Of a stretch of DNA of 24,086 nt, positions 14,747-24,086 are shown piece after piece. The number at the start of each line of letters is the position of its first letter. Within the stretch, counting starts at the first letter, position 1. The DNA is taken from positions 1 to 24,086 of IMG/VR virus record IMGVR_UViG_3300042465_000007; one strand, 5' to 3'. The notes beneath the pieces were generated by a model. It was not told the DNA's origin and did no database searches. It worked only from the letters and a program-made list of their open reading frames with translations. Both the position numbers and the translations under genes were made by a program. The stretch is from a virus.

Positions 14747-15193
14747 ATGATAAGACTAGCGACAAAATATGACATACCAAGATTGCTGGAAATTGTTGAA
14801 GCATATGCGTATGAAAACCCGATTAAAAAACTTGGTGACCCAAACAACCACAACGCTAAATACGTTGAGGAGCTTTTGTTTGGCATCATTAAAGGCCGTG
14901 GGTTTATCTTCATTGACAAGCATATGCGCGGCGCGATTGTGGCTTACAAATCTTCTAACATCTGGTCGCCGCAAGTAAGAGAGTTGAACGAATTGCTTTG
15001 GTGGGTAGAGCCAGAGCATAGAAACGGAACAATTGGCGGTAGGCTTTGGAAAGCGTTTGACGACCGAGCCAAAGCAATGCTTGAAGCAAATGAAGTAGAT
15101 TTTGTGTGTACATCAATTTCGGCAAATGGGCCATTTATTGATTACACACGCAGGGGCTATAAACCTCTTGGCGCAACTTTTGTGAAAGAATAA
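14747..15193 (+). CDS. GNAT-type N-acetyltransferase within the tail tip cluster
   Basis: This 148-residue protein would fold as a GNAT acetyltransferase using acetyl-CoA. Visible are the N-terminal MIRLATKYDIPRLLEIV helix, strand WWVEPEHRNGTIGGRLW (85-101), where R-N-G-T-I-G-G-R (92-99) forms the CoA pyrophosphate loop (Q/R-x-x-G-x-G/A variant), and YTRRGYKPLGATFVK (133-147), the motif B end. Length is normal. The target is unknown. It sits between the hub and J-like tip genes, where lambda has the peptidase gpK, so it may modify a tail protein or act on the host. No clear ribosome-binding site precedes the ATG; the gap is 2 nt. Confidence 0.78.
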   Translation: MIRLATKYDIPRLLEIVEAYAYENPIKKLGDPNNHNAKYVEELLFGIIKGRGFIFIDKHMRGAIVAYKSSNIWSPQVRELNELLWWVEPEHRNGTIGGRLWKAFDDRAKAMLEANEVDFVCTSISANGPFIDYTRRGYKPLGATFVKE

Positions 15194-15194
15194 A

Positions 15195-18100
15195 ATGGTC
15201 AGCACTATTATTGCTTATGGAATTATGTACGGCGGGTTAAGCCTTAGTGCTGCGACATTTGTTGCAACATTTGCTGTCAACTTTGCTCTTTCATATATTG
15301 TCACTAGAGTATTTGCAGACAATCCTGAACAACAGCAAGACATGGGTGTGCGTCAACAAGTGCCGCCAAGCGCAGTTAACGCTGTCCCAATTGTTTATGG
15401 CGATGCCTACATGGGCGGCACATTTGTTGACGCTGTGTTATCTATTGACCAAAAGACAATGTATTACGTCTTGGCTGTATCAAGCATTAGCCCTAACGGT
15501 CAGTTTCTCTTTGACAACACCGATATGTATTACGGTGATCGCTTGATGACGTTTGATGGAACAGATCAAACAAAAGTCATTAGCTTAACTGACGAAGCAA
15601 GCCCTCCTAACGTAGACACAAAAATCAACGGCAACTTGTTTATCTACTTGTATAGTTCAAATGAAGCCGGAACGATTACGCCTTTGAATGGCGCTCCAGC
15701 ACCAAGCACTGTGATGGGTGGTGTTGATATTGCTGCCGGATTGAGATGGACAGGCACACGGCAGATGAACGGTCTTGGCTTTGCGATTGTCAAGCTGATT
15801 TATAACCGTGATGCCGGAACTACACAACTTTCACCGATTACTTTTAAAGTTGCTCATTATTTGAATGGCGCTGGTTCAGCAAAGCCGGGAGATGTTTGGT
15901 ATGACTACATCACCAATAAAAATTATGGTGGTGCTGTTGGCTGGCTTCCTAATGGCTCTTTTAGTTCTGCATTTGTTGACACCGCAAGTGTTGCTACATT
16001 AAACGCATATTCAGATCAAACAATTACTTTCACCAACAGTGGTGGTTCGCCTTCAACGCAAGCCCGTTACCGTATTAACGGCGTTTTGGATGCGGGTGAA
16101 TCTGTGCTGTCAAACATTGACCGCATCATGTCTGCTTGCGATTCATGGATGACATACAACGCAGCATTGGGTCAATGGTCGGTGGTCGTTAACAAAGCAG
16201 AGACTGCGGCTTATGCTTTTACCGACAACAACATCATTGGCGACATTCGTGTAAGTGCAACAGACATTACCAGTTCCATCAATCAGGTTGAGGCTAGGTT
16301 CCCGTTTAAAGAGAACCGTGACCAAGCAAACTTTATCAACATTAAAACGCCAATTATTCTGCTGTATCCAAATGAGCCTGTTAACAAGTACAGCGTCACA
16401 TATGACTTGGTAAACGATTCTGTTCAAGCCAGTTATCTTGCAAATAGATTGCTTGAGCAAGCCCGTGAAGATTTAATTGTCAGCTTTAACACAACATATT
16501 TTGGCATTCAAGTTGACGCTGGTGATGTTGTCAGCGTTACGAACTCTAACTACGGTTGGACTGCTAAGTTGTTCCGTGTAGTGAAAGTCAATGAAGCATC
16601 ATTAGGTGATGGATCGCTTGGCGCTCGTCTTGAGTTGAACGAATACAACGCCCAAGTCTATGACGATCAAACCATCAATCAGTTTGCGCCAGTGCCTAAC
16701 AGTGGCTTGCCAAACGTGGGCTTCTTTAGCGCCTTAACAACGCCAACAGTTGCTGGATTTCCAACAGTTGCATTCCCTTATTTCAATGTCACGGTAACTG
16801 TTCCGACAACGGGTCGCGTAACTTTTCTTGAGTTGTTTTACACCACAACAGCAACTCCAGCGGCAACTGATTGGAAATTGTTGCTTACTGCAACTTCTGC
16901 CAATTCAGAACCTTTTGCAAGTTCAAGTTCATTTGTATTTAGCAATCAAAGCCTTCCAACTGGCACTTATTACTTTGGCTACATTGTTGGCAATGAAATC
17001 AGTCAATCAATAATCAGCCCACTTAGCGCATCGTTTGCTTGGAATCCTACTGGTCAAATAGGGCCAGTTGGTGACACGGGGCCAAGAAACGCTCAAGTGT
17101 ATTATTTCTTTAATACGCCACAATCAACAGCGCCTACGTCACCAACAACCGCGCAAGTTGCTTACGACTTTAATACAAGTACACCAACAATTTCTGCTTC
17201 AGGTTGGAGTTCTACATTCAATCCTTCAACTGTTGGAACAACAACGGCTAACAACAAATACTGGTCTATTCGTGTAATCTTTCAAGAAATCTTTTTTGGT
17301 GGCCCGTACACAGAAACTATCAGTTCTGTGTTTACTTGGCAGAACATGGATGGTCTTGTTACGTTTACAAACTTGTCTGGAGCAATTGGGCCAAGCGGGT
17401 CGGGAGCAACATTTATAGATGGCGGGTCAATTACTGCTAACAGCTTGACTGTCAACAAGATCACATCTGGAACTACTGCCACACTTAACGGCGGAACATT
17501 TGCTCTTGGCGCAACCGGAACTGTTCTTAATGGCTTTTCAGGTGTAGGCGCTTTTGAGAGCAATCAAAGTGGCAAATGGGGCGTAATGGCATTTTTGGAA
17601 GATGCTGGCGCAACTCAAGCTGCTGCTCTTGGCGCTTGTGTATTTGGTAACGGTGCGCCAGCGTTAGGTGTTTTTTCTGCGACTAGCGTTTCTTACAACT
17701 CTTTTTACACTGCGTTTTCTGGAGCCACAAACTCAGTTGCGGGTAACGGGCGATACAACAGAAGCATTGGCACTCCAAACAACATGAATTTGATCCCGGT
17801 CAATTCATCTGTTTTGAACAACAATGACAATGCTGGATACTTTGCCTATTTTGGCCCTACGGCATCTAATCGAGTAACAGAAGCATATATTGCTAATACA
17901 ACAACTGTATCTGCTGGAGTTTTTAGAAGATACGATACTTCTGGATCAACACTTGTTAATGAGACATATCTAAACAATGGAAGTTACTCGGTTCAGTCTA
18001 CGCTTGGAGCAATTTTTTCTGCTGGTGGCTATTTGCCATTCACAGGAGTTCACGATGGGCTGATTGAAGAATCAGATGGGCTTGCGGTTGGTGATATTGT

Positions 18101-18566
18101 GGTTGACTATCAAGTTGAGACTGTTCTTGACCCGTCTAACATTGTGATGCTTTATAAGAAAAGTAGTGTCACAAATCAAAAGGGTGTCATTGGGGTTTGT
18201 CTGCAAATTTTTGATGTTCCTCCATCTGATTGGAATGAATACGAAAACACAGGCGAGGTTGATCCGATTACGGGTGCGCCTTTGCCAAATCCACAGCCAA
18301 TTCCAAATCCGATGTACTATCCGATTCCGGCTGGTCAGAAAGTTATTTACGTTAACTCTCTTGGTGAGGGAACAATTAACGTAACTGGCGAAGGTGGAGA
18401 CATTGAAATTGGCGACTTGATTGTTACCAGTTCAACTCCCGGCAAAGGAATGAAGCAGTCAGATGACGTTGTTCGTTCTGTTACGGTTGCCAAATCTAGG
18501 CAATCTGTAACTTTTTCTAGTCCAACTGATGTTCAAACAATTGCGTGTATCTATCTTGGCGGCTAA
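15195..18566 (+). CDS. Tail tip attachment protein (lambda J-like)
   Basis: This very large 1123-residue protein is likely the central tip fibre or host-attachment protein. The N-terminus is strongly hydrophobic (about 3-40), a feature of lambda gpI, so it may combine I- and J-like parts. RQQVPPSAVNAVPIVYGDA (53-71) resembles the J start. A tip-type middle is followed by a fibronectin-III-like region (about 530-640), a module found in such tails (about 640-735, YYFFNTPQSTAPTSP then GWSSTFNPST), and IDGGSITANSLTVNKI. The C-terminal 150 residues (from PFTGVHDGLI, then GDLIVTSSTPGKGMKQSDD and IACIYLGG) resemble a conserved terminal domain of phage structural proteins, possibly an assembly or autoprocessing module. 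Confidence 0.8.
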   Translation: MVSTIIAYGIMYGGLSLSAATFVATFAVNFALSYIVTRVFADNPEQQQDMGVRQQVPPSAVNAVPIVYGDAYMGGTFVDAVLSIDQKTMYYVLAVSSISPNGQFLFDNTDMYYGDRLMTFDGTDQTKVISLTDEASPPNVDTKINGNLFIYLYSSNEAGTITPLNGAPAPSTVMGGVDIAAGLRWTGTRQMNGLGFAIVKLIYNRDAGTTQLSPITFKVAHYLNGAGSAKPGDVWYDYITNKNYGGAVGWLPNGSFSSAFVDTASVATLNAYSDQTITFTNSGGSPSTQARYRINGVLDAGESVLSNIDRIMSACDSWMTYNAALGQWSVVVNKAETAAYAFTDNNIIGDIRVSATDITSSINQVEARFPFKENRDQANFINIKTPIILLYPNEPVNKYSVTYDLVNDSVQASYLANRLLEQAREDLIVSFNTTYFGIQVDAGDVVSVTNSNYGWTAKLFRVVKVNEASLGDGSLGARLELNEYNAQVYDDQTINQFAPVPNSGLPNVGFFSALTTPTVAGFPTVAFPYFNVTVTVPTTGRVTFLELFYTTTATPAATDWKLLLTATSANSEPFASSSSFVFSNQSLPTGTYYFGYIVGNEISQSIISPLSASFAWNPTGQIGPVGDTGPRNAQVYYFFNTPQSTAPTSPTTAQVAYDFNTSTPTISASGWSSTFNPSTVGTTTANNKYWSIRVIFQEIFFGGPYTETISSVFTWQNMDGLVTFTNLSGAIGPSGSGATFIDGGSITANSLTVNKITSGTTATLNGGTFALGATGTVLNGFSGVGAFESNQSGKWGVMAFLEDAGATQAAALGACVFGNGAPALGVFSATSVSYNSFYTAFSGATNSVAGNGRYNRSIGTPNNMNLIPVNSSVLNNNDNAGYFAYFGPTASNRVTEAYIANTTTVSAGVFRRYDTSGSTLVNETYLNNGSYSVQSTLGAIFSAGGYLPFTGVHDGLIEESDGLAVGDIVVDYQVETVLDPSNIVMLYKKSSVTNQKGVIGVCLQIFDVPPSDWNEYENTGEVDPITGAPLPNPQPIPNPMYYPIPAGQKVIYVNSLGEGTINVTGEGGDIEIGDLIVTSSTPGKGMKQSDDVVRSVTVAKSRQSVTFSSPTDVQTIACIYLGG

Positions 18567-18643
18567 AATAGCCTGAACACATGACAAGAACCGTAGCCCT
18601 GCCAGTAGGCGGGGAGCGTCACCACCTGAGTACAGGGAAAATT

Positions 18644-19122
18644 ATGGCAGTCTTTAACAAATCTTCACTAGCCCAAGTCTCGGGCTTTGACAATCCTATC
18701 CTAGCTGGCGAACTTGTTTGGGATCAGCAAACGTATTGGAATTTGTCTTTTACATCTCTTGGCTTGCCCGTCAACCTTACGGGCGCAACCATTGATGCTC
18801 AGATTGCTAGGCGCAATCTAACAAACATTCAAGACACCCGAAACGGTCTGACGTTTGACATTGCAGACTACACGCCAACGCCTCCCGCAATCCCTTTGAC
18901 AATCACAAACATTGCTGCTGTTGCTGGTACTTGTACGCTTGTCATTGACGCTGGTGCATGGGGCTTGATGGCAACTGATCCACAGCTTGACATTAACGCT
19001 CAAAGTTGCGTGGGCTACTCAGGGCGCGTAAAGGTTTCGTTCCCTGCTGCTGGCGCTAATCCAGCGGATGACATGATTATTTTCTTGTTGTTCCTTGTCC
19101 GTTCTGATGGCGTTGTAGTGTT

Positions 19123-19126
<4 letters not shown>
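18644..19126 (+). CDS. Unknown structural protein before the collagen-like fibre
   Basis: This 160-residue protein looks beta-rich ([33 protein letters not shown]), suggesting a tail appendage or fibre-base subunit; I do not recognise a family. I choose ATG 18644 because AGGGA (18634-18638) is well placed. An earlier in-frame ATG at 18581 has no ribosome-binding site and would add 21 residues (MTRTVALPVGG...), which look less natural. If 18644 is right, 18567-18643 is an untranslated gap of 77 nt in which I see no terminator. The stop overlaps the fibre start by 4 nt. Confidence 0.62.
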
Positions 19127-20799
<1,673 letters not shown>

Positions 20800-21243
20800 A
20801 TGGCACAAAACACAAACCCTATTTTTCCGTTAGTCCCTGTCAACTCTTGGGTAAGCGGAACAGCCGCAACTGCGGGCACTCCCGGCTTGTCAGCCAACAC
20901 AACAACAGACCTGACCAGCGGCACAATCTACGGCCCTATTGAAACGGCTGGTGCTGTGGAAGGCTCACGGCTTGATTTTATTAAGGTCAGGGCGCTTGGC
21001 ACTAACGTGGCAACTGTTATCCGAATCTGGATTAACAACGGTTCAGTAACGACCACAGCGGCCAATAACGCTCTTTACCTTGAGCGAACACTGTCGGCGA
21101 CTACTGTATCGCAAACAGCAGAACAGCCTGACATCATCTTGCCTATGAGCATTAGCTTGGCTGCGGGTTACCGTGTGTACGCTACGTTTGGTACGGCTGT
21201 GGCTGCTGGTTTCCACCTGACTGCTATTGGTGGGGATTACTAA
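20800..21243 (+). CDS. Phage structural protein of unknown role (fibre cluster)
   Basis: This 147-residue Thr/Ala-rich beta-type protein starts immediately after the collagen-like fibre stop. NPIFPLVPVNSWVSGT at the start and the later EGSRLDFIKVRALGTNVATVIRIWINNG resemble small conserved proteins in the fibre regions of many uncultured phages, recalled from general knowledge. No catalytic motif or signal peptide is seen. It may be a fibre accessory, decoration or tip subunit. The stop overlaps the next start by 1 nt. Confidence 0.6.
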   Translation: MAQNTNPIFPLVPVNSWVSGTAATAGTPGLSANTTTDLTSGTIYGPIETAGAVEGSRLDFIKVRALGTNVATVIRIWINNGSVTTTAANNALYLERTLSATTVSQTAEQPDIILPMSISLAAGYRVYATFGTAVAAGFHLTAIGGDY

Positions 21244-22634
21244 TGTTTACGGGGTTCGCATCCGAGAACACACCTGCAATTCAGGTGTGGGATTTTTTCC
21301 AATCACTAGCCTCGGCAGGTGCGCTTACAAGTGTGACCTTGGCTGATGACTGCGCTCCAATTCAGTATTTTAGAACTGGTGGAACTGCCTCGCAGGTTGT
21401 TCGTGTTTATTTACCTACTTCGCCTGTTGATGGCAAACAAATAAGAATTATTAACGCTGCTGTTGGTTCATCAAGACAGTTTATTTCATTATTTACTTCA
21501 GATGTAACTACAAATTCTGGAAGTACAGGAACGCAATCTGTTTTAATATCTATTGGTCAGGGACAGACGGTTGATTTGTGCTATTTTAGTAGGCTATCTG
21601 GCGCAAACGATGTCACTCCAGTTTCAGGTAATACGGGATGGGTTAGCCTCAATCAGATGCCTGCAAGCGCAAGCAACAACAACGCTGTAACTTTAGGCGG
21701 CAGTTCAAACGCATCTACGGCAGCGTTTGCCGCAGTACTGGGTGGTACAAGCAACACAGCTAGTGGTTCTTATGCTGTTGTTGTTGGTGGGCAAAGCAGC
21801 ACGGCAAGTGGTAACAACAGCGCCGTAGTTGGTGGTTTTAATAACACAGCAAGCGGTTTAAGATCAGCCGCTATTGGTGGAACAACCAATCAAGCAACGC
21901 AACAATATGCCGCCACCATTGGGGGTGACACAATTAGAGCAACTGGAAGTTATGCTTTTGCTGGTGGTGGATCAGTTAATAATTCACAAGGTCAGTTTTC
22001 TGCCGTTGTTGGTGGAAATAGTAACACCGGCAATGGAACAAGTGCAGGAATTTTTGCTGGTGAAAACAATAGCACAAATGGATCACAAGCAGTTGTTTGT
22101 GGCGGGTCATACAACACGGCAAATGGTAATTCATCTTTTGTTTTAGGTGGAATTCGAGGAACTACGCGCTTATTAAATTGTTATGCAGTTTTTCCAGCTT
22201 CTAGTTCTCCAATTACAGCAGTTCTTGGTGTTTCTCAATCAGCAATGTTGATTTTAGGTCGCCAAACCACAGACGCAACCGCAACAGTTTTAACAAGCAA
22301 TACCAACGCTGCCGCAACAACCAACCAAGTCATCCTACCCAACAACAGCGCCTACGCATTTCAAGGCACTTGCATCGCCAACGTAACTGGTGGTGGCACT
22401 ACATCAGGCTGGAAATTTGAAGGCGTAATCAAGCGTGGTGCTAACGCTGCATCCACAGCTTTGGTTGCTGCTGTTACTCCATTGGTAATTGCTCAAGACG
22501 CTGGCGCTGTCACTTGGGTTTTGGCAATCACTGCTGATACAACCAACGGCGGCATCGCTGTGACTGTTACTGGCGCAGCGGCAACCACAATCCGATGGGT
22601 AGCAAAAATCGAAACAACTGAGGTAACTTTCTAA
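21243..22634 (+). CDS. Tail fibre with YadA-head-like repeats
   Basis: This 463-residue putative receptor-binding fibre has an N-terminal beta region (1-140), then a run of 15-residue repeats (about 145-303) in which a Gly-Gly pair recurs at residues 152, 167, 182, 197, 212, 227, 242, 257, 287 and 302 (Ala-Gly at 272). The core pattern is GG-x-S/N-N-T-A-S-G with a hydrophobic strand, as in left-handed beta-roll heads of YadA-type adhesins. The C-terminal part (310-463) is a separate beta domain ending WVAKIETTEVTF. Trimeric assembly and receptor binding are inferred from the fold. It overlaps both neighbours by 1 nt. Confidence 0.78.
   Translation: MFTGFASENTPAIQVWDFFQSLASAGALTSVTLADDCAPIQYFRTGGTASQVVRVYLPTSPVDGKQIRIINAAVGSSRQFISLFTSDVTTNSGSTGTQSVLISIGQGQTVDLCYFSRLSGANDVTPVSGNTGWVSLNQMPASASNNNAVTLGGSSNASTAAFAAVLGGTSNTASGSYAVVVGGQSSTASGNNSAVVGGFNNTASGLRSAAIGGTTNQATQQYAATIGGDTIRATGSYAFAGGGSVNNSQGQFSAVVGGNSNTGNGTSAGIFAGENNSTNGSQAVVCGGSYNTANGNSSFVLGGIRGTTRLLNCYAVFPASSSPITAVLGVSQSAMLILGRQTTDATATVLTSNTNAAATTNQVILPNNSAYAFQGTCIANVTGGGTTSGWKFEGVIKRGANAASTALVAAVTPLVIAQDAGAVTWVLAITADTTNGGIAVTVTGAAATTIRWVAKIETTEVTF
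21675..22151 (+). repeat. YadA-head-like 15-residue (45-nt) repeat array
   Basis: Eleven repeats with exact 15-residue spacing and no insertion between the Gly-Gly marks. DNA copies have diverged, but the GGTGG-AACAC-GCAAGTGG pattern remains visible. Confidence 0.8.
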
Positions 22635-22897
22635 TGGCTTTGAAAATCTCTATCCCCACAAGCAATGTCGGCGTTCCATTCACAGACGCCTATGCCCGTA
22701 TCACCAACATCTTTGGCAACAAGGAGCAGGTGCAATACCAAGTGTCTGTGTCTGCCAATGCTGATGCTAGGCAAGCAAACGCACAGGAAGTGGCGCAACA
22801 CGCCTTCTACTGCCCAACACCACAAGGCAACTTGATGGACGGCCTGTACGCTGACCTAAAGCTGCAAGTTGGGTTTGAGGACGCTGAAGACTGTTAA
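22634..22897 (+). CDS. Small conserved tail-associated protein
   Basis: This 87-residue protein has no named family that I am sure of. The start MALKISIPTSNVGVPFTDAYARI and the end LYADLKLQVGFEDAEDC resemble small proteins that follow fibre genes in many phages ('...T..g....dAYvrI' and '..aY..Lk...ef..a.Dv'), as recalled. No membrane or signal segment is visible. It overlaps the fibre stop by 1 nt (TAATG). A role in fibre assembly or attachment is a guess from context. Confidence 0.6.
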   Translation: MALKISIPTSNVGVPFTDAYARITNIFGNKEQVQYQVSVSANADARQANAQEVAQHAFYCPTPQGNLMDGLYADLKLQVGFEDAEDC

Positions 22898-22899
22898 AC

Positions 22900-23946
22900 A
22901 TGAAAATAGCTGTCTACGCCATCAGCAAAAACGAAGCGCATTTTGTCAAACGATTCTGTGCTTCAGCCAAAGATGCTGATTTAATTGTCATTGCTGACAC
23001 AGGCTCAACTGATGACACGATTCAGCAAGCAATGAATGCTGGCGCTAGAGTCTTTGAGATATGCGTAAAGCCTTGGCGATTTGATAGAGCAAGGGATGCT
23101 GCTTTGGCCTTGTTGCCGCCTGATATTGATATTTGCATTTCTCTTGACTTGGATGAAGTAATGGAGCCGGGGTGGAGAAAAGAAATTGAGCGTGTTTGGG
23201 CAACCGATACAACCAGATTGCGCTACAAATTTGACTGGAGCAATGGGGTAGTGTTTTATAGCGAGAAAATACACCATCGATATGGTTATCATTGGGTTCA
23301 CCCAATCCATGAGTACATTCGGGCCGACAACAGAATTGCTGAAGTGTACGCACATACGGATATGCTGCTTGTCAGTCACCATCCTGACGAAACAAAATCA
23401 CGCAGCCAGTATCTGCCATTGCTTGAGTTGGCGGTCAAGGAAGACCCGTACTGCCACAGAAATGCTTTTTACTACGCTAGAGAATTGACGTTTTATTCTC
23501 AGTGGAGAGAGGCCATCCCTGCGCTCAAGAAGTACCTGACAATGCCGCAAGCAAGCTGGAGCCATGAGCGATGCTACGCCATGAGGTTGTTGGGTAAGTC
23601 ACACGAAAGCCTAGGCGAGATCAAAGAGGCTGAAAAGTGGTATCAGGGGGCTTGCCTTGAAGAACCCAACACCCGTGAGCCGTGGGTGGATTACGCCATG
23701 TTCTGCTATAACACCCATGATTGGGAGACTTGCTACTTTGCAGCAACCAGAGCGTTAAAGATTAAAGAAAAGCTGGAGGTCTACACAATGGACCCTGCTG
23801 CATGGTCTGACAAGCCGCACGACTTGTGCAGCATCGCTGCTTGGCATCTAGGCCATAAAGACAAGGCAAGACAAGAGGTCGACGAGGCTTTAAAATTCAA
23901 GCCTAACGATCCTAGACTACTTGCCAATAAGGAATGGATGAAATGA
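22900..23946 (+). CDS. Glycosyltransferase family 2-like with TPR-like C-terminus
   Basis: This 348-residue protein likely transfers a sugar from a nucleotide-sugar donor. The N-terminal GT-A domain shows IAVYAISKNEAHFVKRF, the nucleotide-binding DTGSTDDT (33-40) and a DxD-type SLDLDEVME (81-89, with D83, D85 and E86 for metal binding). The C-terminal half is helical with TPR-like repeats (from about 200: YARELTFYSQWREAIPALKKYL and KSHESLGEIKEAEKWYQGACL). The target is unknown: it may glycosylate a phage structural protein or change host surface sugars. It is 2 nt after the preceding gene and overlaps the next by 4 nt, so it belongs to the late operon. Confidence 0.85.
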   Translation: MKIAVYAISKNEAHFVKRFCASAKDADLIVIADTGSTDDTIQQAMNAGARVFEICVKPWRFDRARDAALALLPPDIDICISLDLDEVMEPGWRKEIERVWATDTTRLRYKFDWSNGVVFYSEKIHHRYGYHWVHPIHEYIRADNRIAEVYAHTDMLLVSHHPDETKSRSQYLPLLELAVKEDPYCHRNAFYYARELTFYSQWREAIPALKKYLTMPQASWSHERCYAMRLLGKSHESLGEIKEAEKWYQGACLEEPNTREPWVDYAMFCYNTHDWETCYFAATRALKIKEKLEVYTMDPAAWSDKPHDLCSIAAWHLGHKDKARQEVDEALKFKPNDPRLLANKEWMK

Positions 23947-24086
23947 CCACCGTAGACAAAACAGACGCTCGACTGTCAACCCACGAAGAAGTTTGTGCAA
24001 TCAGGTACGAGCAGATCAATGCGCGATTAAAGCGCCTTGAAACAATTTTGATTCAAACTGCGGGTGTAATGATCCTGTCAATGGCT
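23943..24086 (+). CDS. Partial small membrane protein, XhlA/holin-like (cut by window end)
   Basis: 48 codons are visible and the gene continues beyond the window. The start MTTVDKTDARLSTHEEVCAI is charged and helical, followed by NARLKRLETILIQTAGVMILSMA, which begins a hydrophobic segment. This layout, a short amphipathic coiled coil followed by one C-terminal transmembrane helix, resembles XhlA-like lysis accessory proteins and some small holins. It starts in an ATGA overlap with the glycosyltransferase. Lysis genes would be expected here, but the call is tentative because the gene is truncated. Confidence 0.55.
   Translation, partial: MTTVDKTDARLSTHEEVCAIRYEQINARLKRLETILIQTAGVMILSMA

Noticed and set aside
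18567-18643. Terminator or promoter in the gap after the tip protein
   Set aside because: No stem with T-tract and no clear promoter boxes; it may simply be coding if the earlier start at 18581 is used.

Overview
This window reads as the late structural region of a tailed bacteriophage with a siphovirus-type architecture and an HK97-like capsid module. All supported genes are on the plus strand, and almost every junction is a 1-4 nt overlap or a gap of a few bases, so the region looks like one long late operon. No integrase, repressor, replication, tRNA or host gene is visible, so temperate or lytic lifestyle cannot be decided here. The host is not identifiable from sequence alone. The collagen-like and YadA-like fibres and the moderately AT-leaning composition would suit an uncultured phage of an aquatic Gram-negative bacterium, but that is inference.

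Layout. 59-2172: terminase small (P27-type) and large subunits. 2181-4512: portal, a possible small overlapping ORF, and the prohead protease. 4516-6953: two tandem HK97-fold capsid paralogs separated by a clear intrinsic terminator; the second lacks the N-terminal scaffolding (delta) region. 6957-8393: head-tail connector, head-tail joining protein and tail completion protein. 8431-9453: two tandem major tail protein paralogs, about 85% identical over their last 116 residues. 9453-9890: two small unknown genes. 9901-10772: tail assembly chaperone with a -1 programmed frameshift at an A9C slippery run. 10769-11275: HK97 gp10-like protein, in an unusual position. 11279-13507: tape measure. 13504-18566: distal tail proteins, a GNAT-type acetyltransferase and a J-like tail tip protein. 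18644-22897: fibre and appendage genes, including a collagen-like fibre and a fibre with eleven 15-residue YadA-head-like repeats. 22900-23946: a glycosyltransferase with TPR-like repeats. 23943-end: the start of a small holin/XhlA-like gene cut by the window edge.

How the genes work together. The terminase packages DNA through the portal into a capsid matured by the S78-type protease. The connector proteins close the head and join it to a tail whose length is set by the tape measure, with help from the two chaperone products. The tip and fibre proteins bind the host. The most notable points are duplication of both the major capsid and the major tail gene in one genome, a terminator between the capsid copies, a strong hairpin that may control translation of the protease, and an acetyltransferase between the hub and tip genes.
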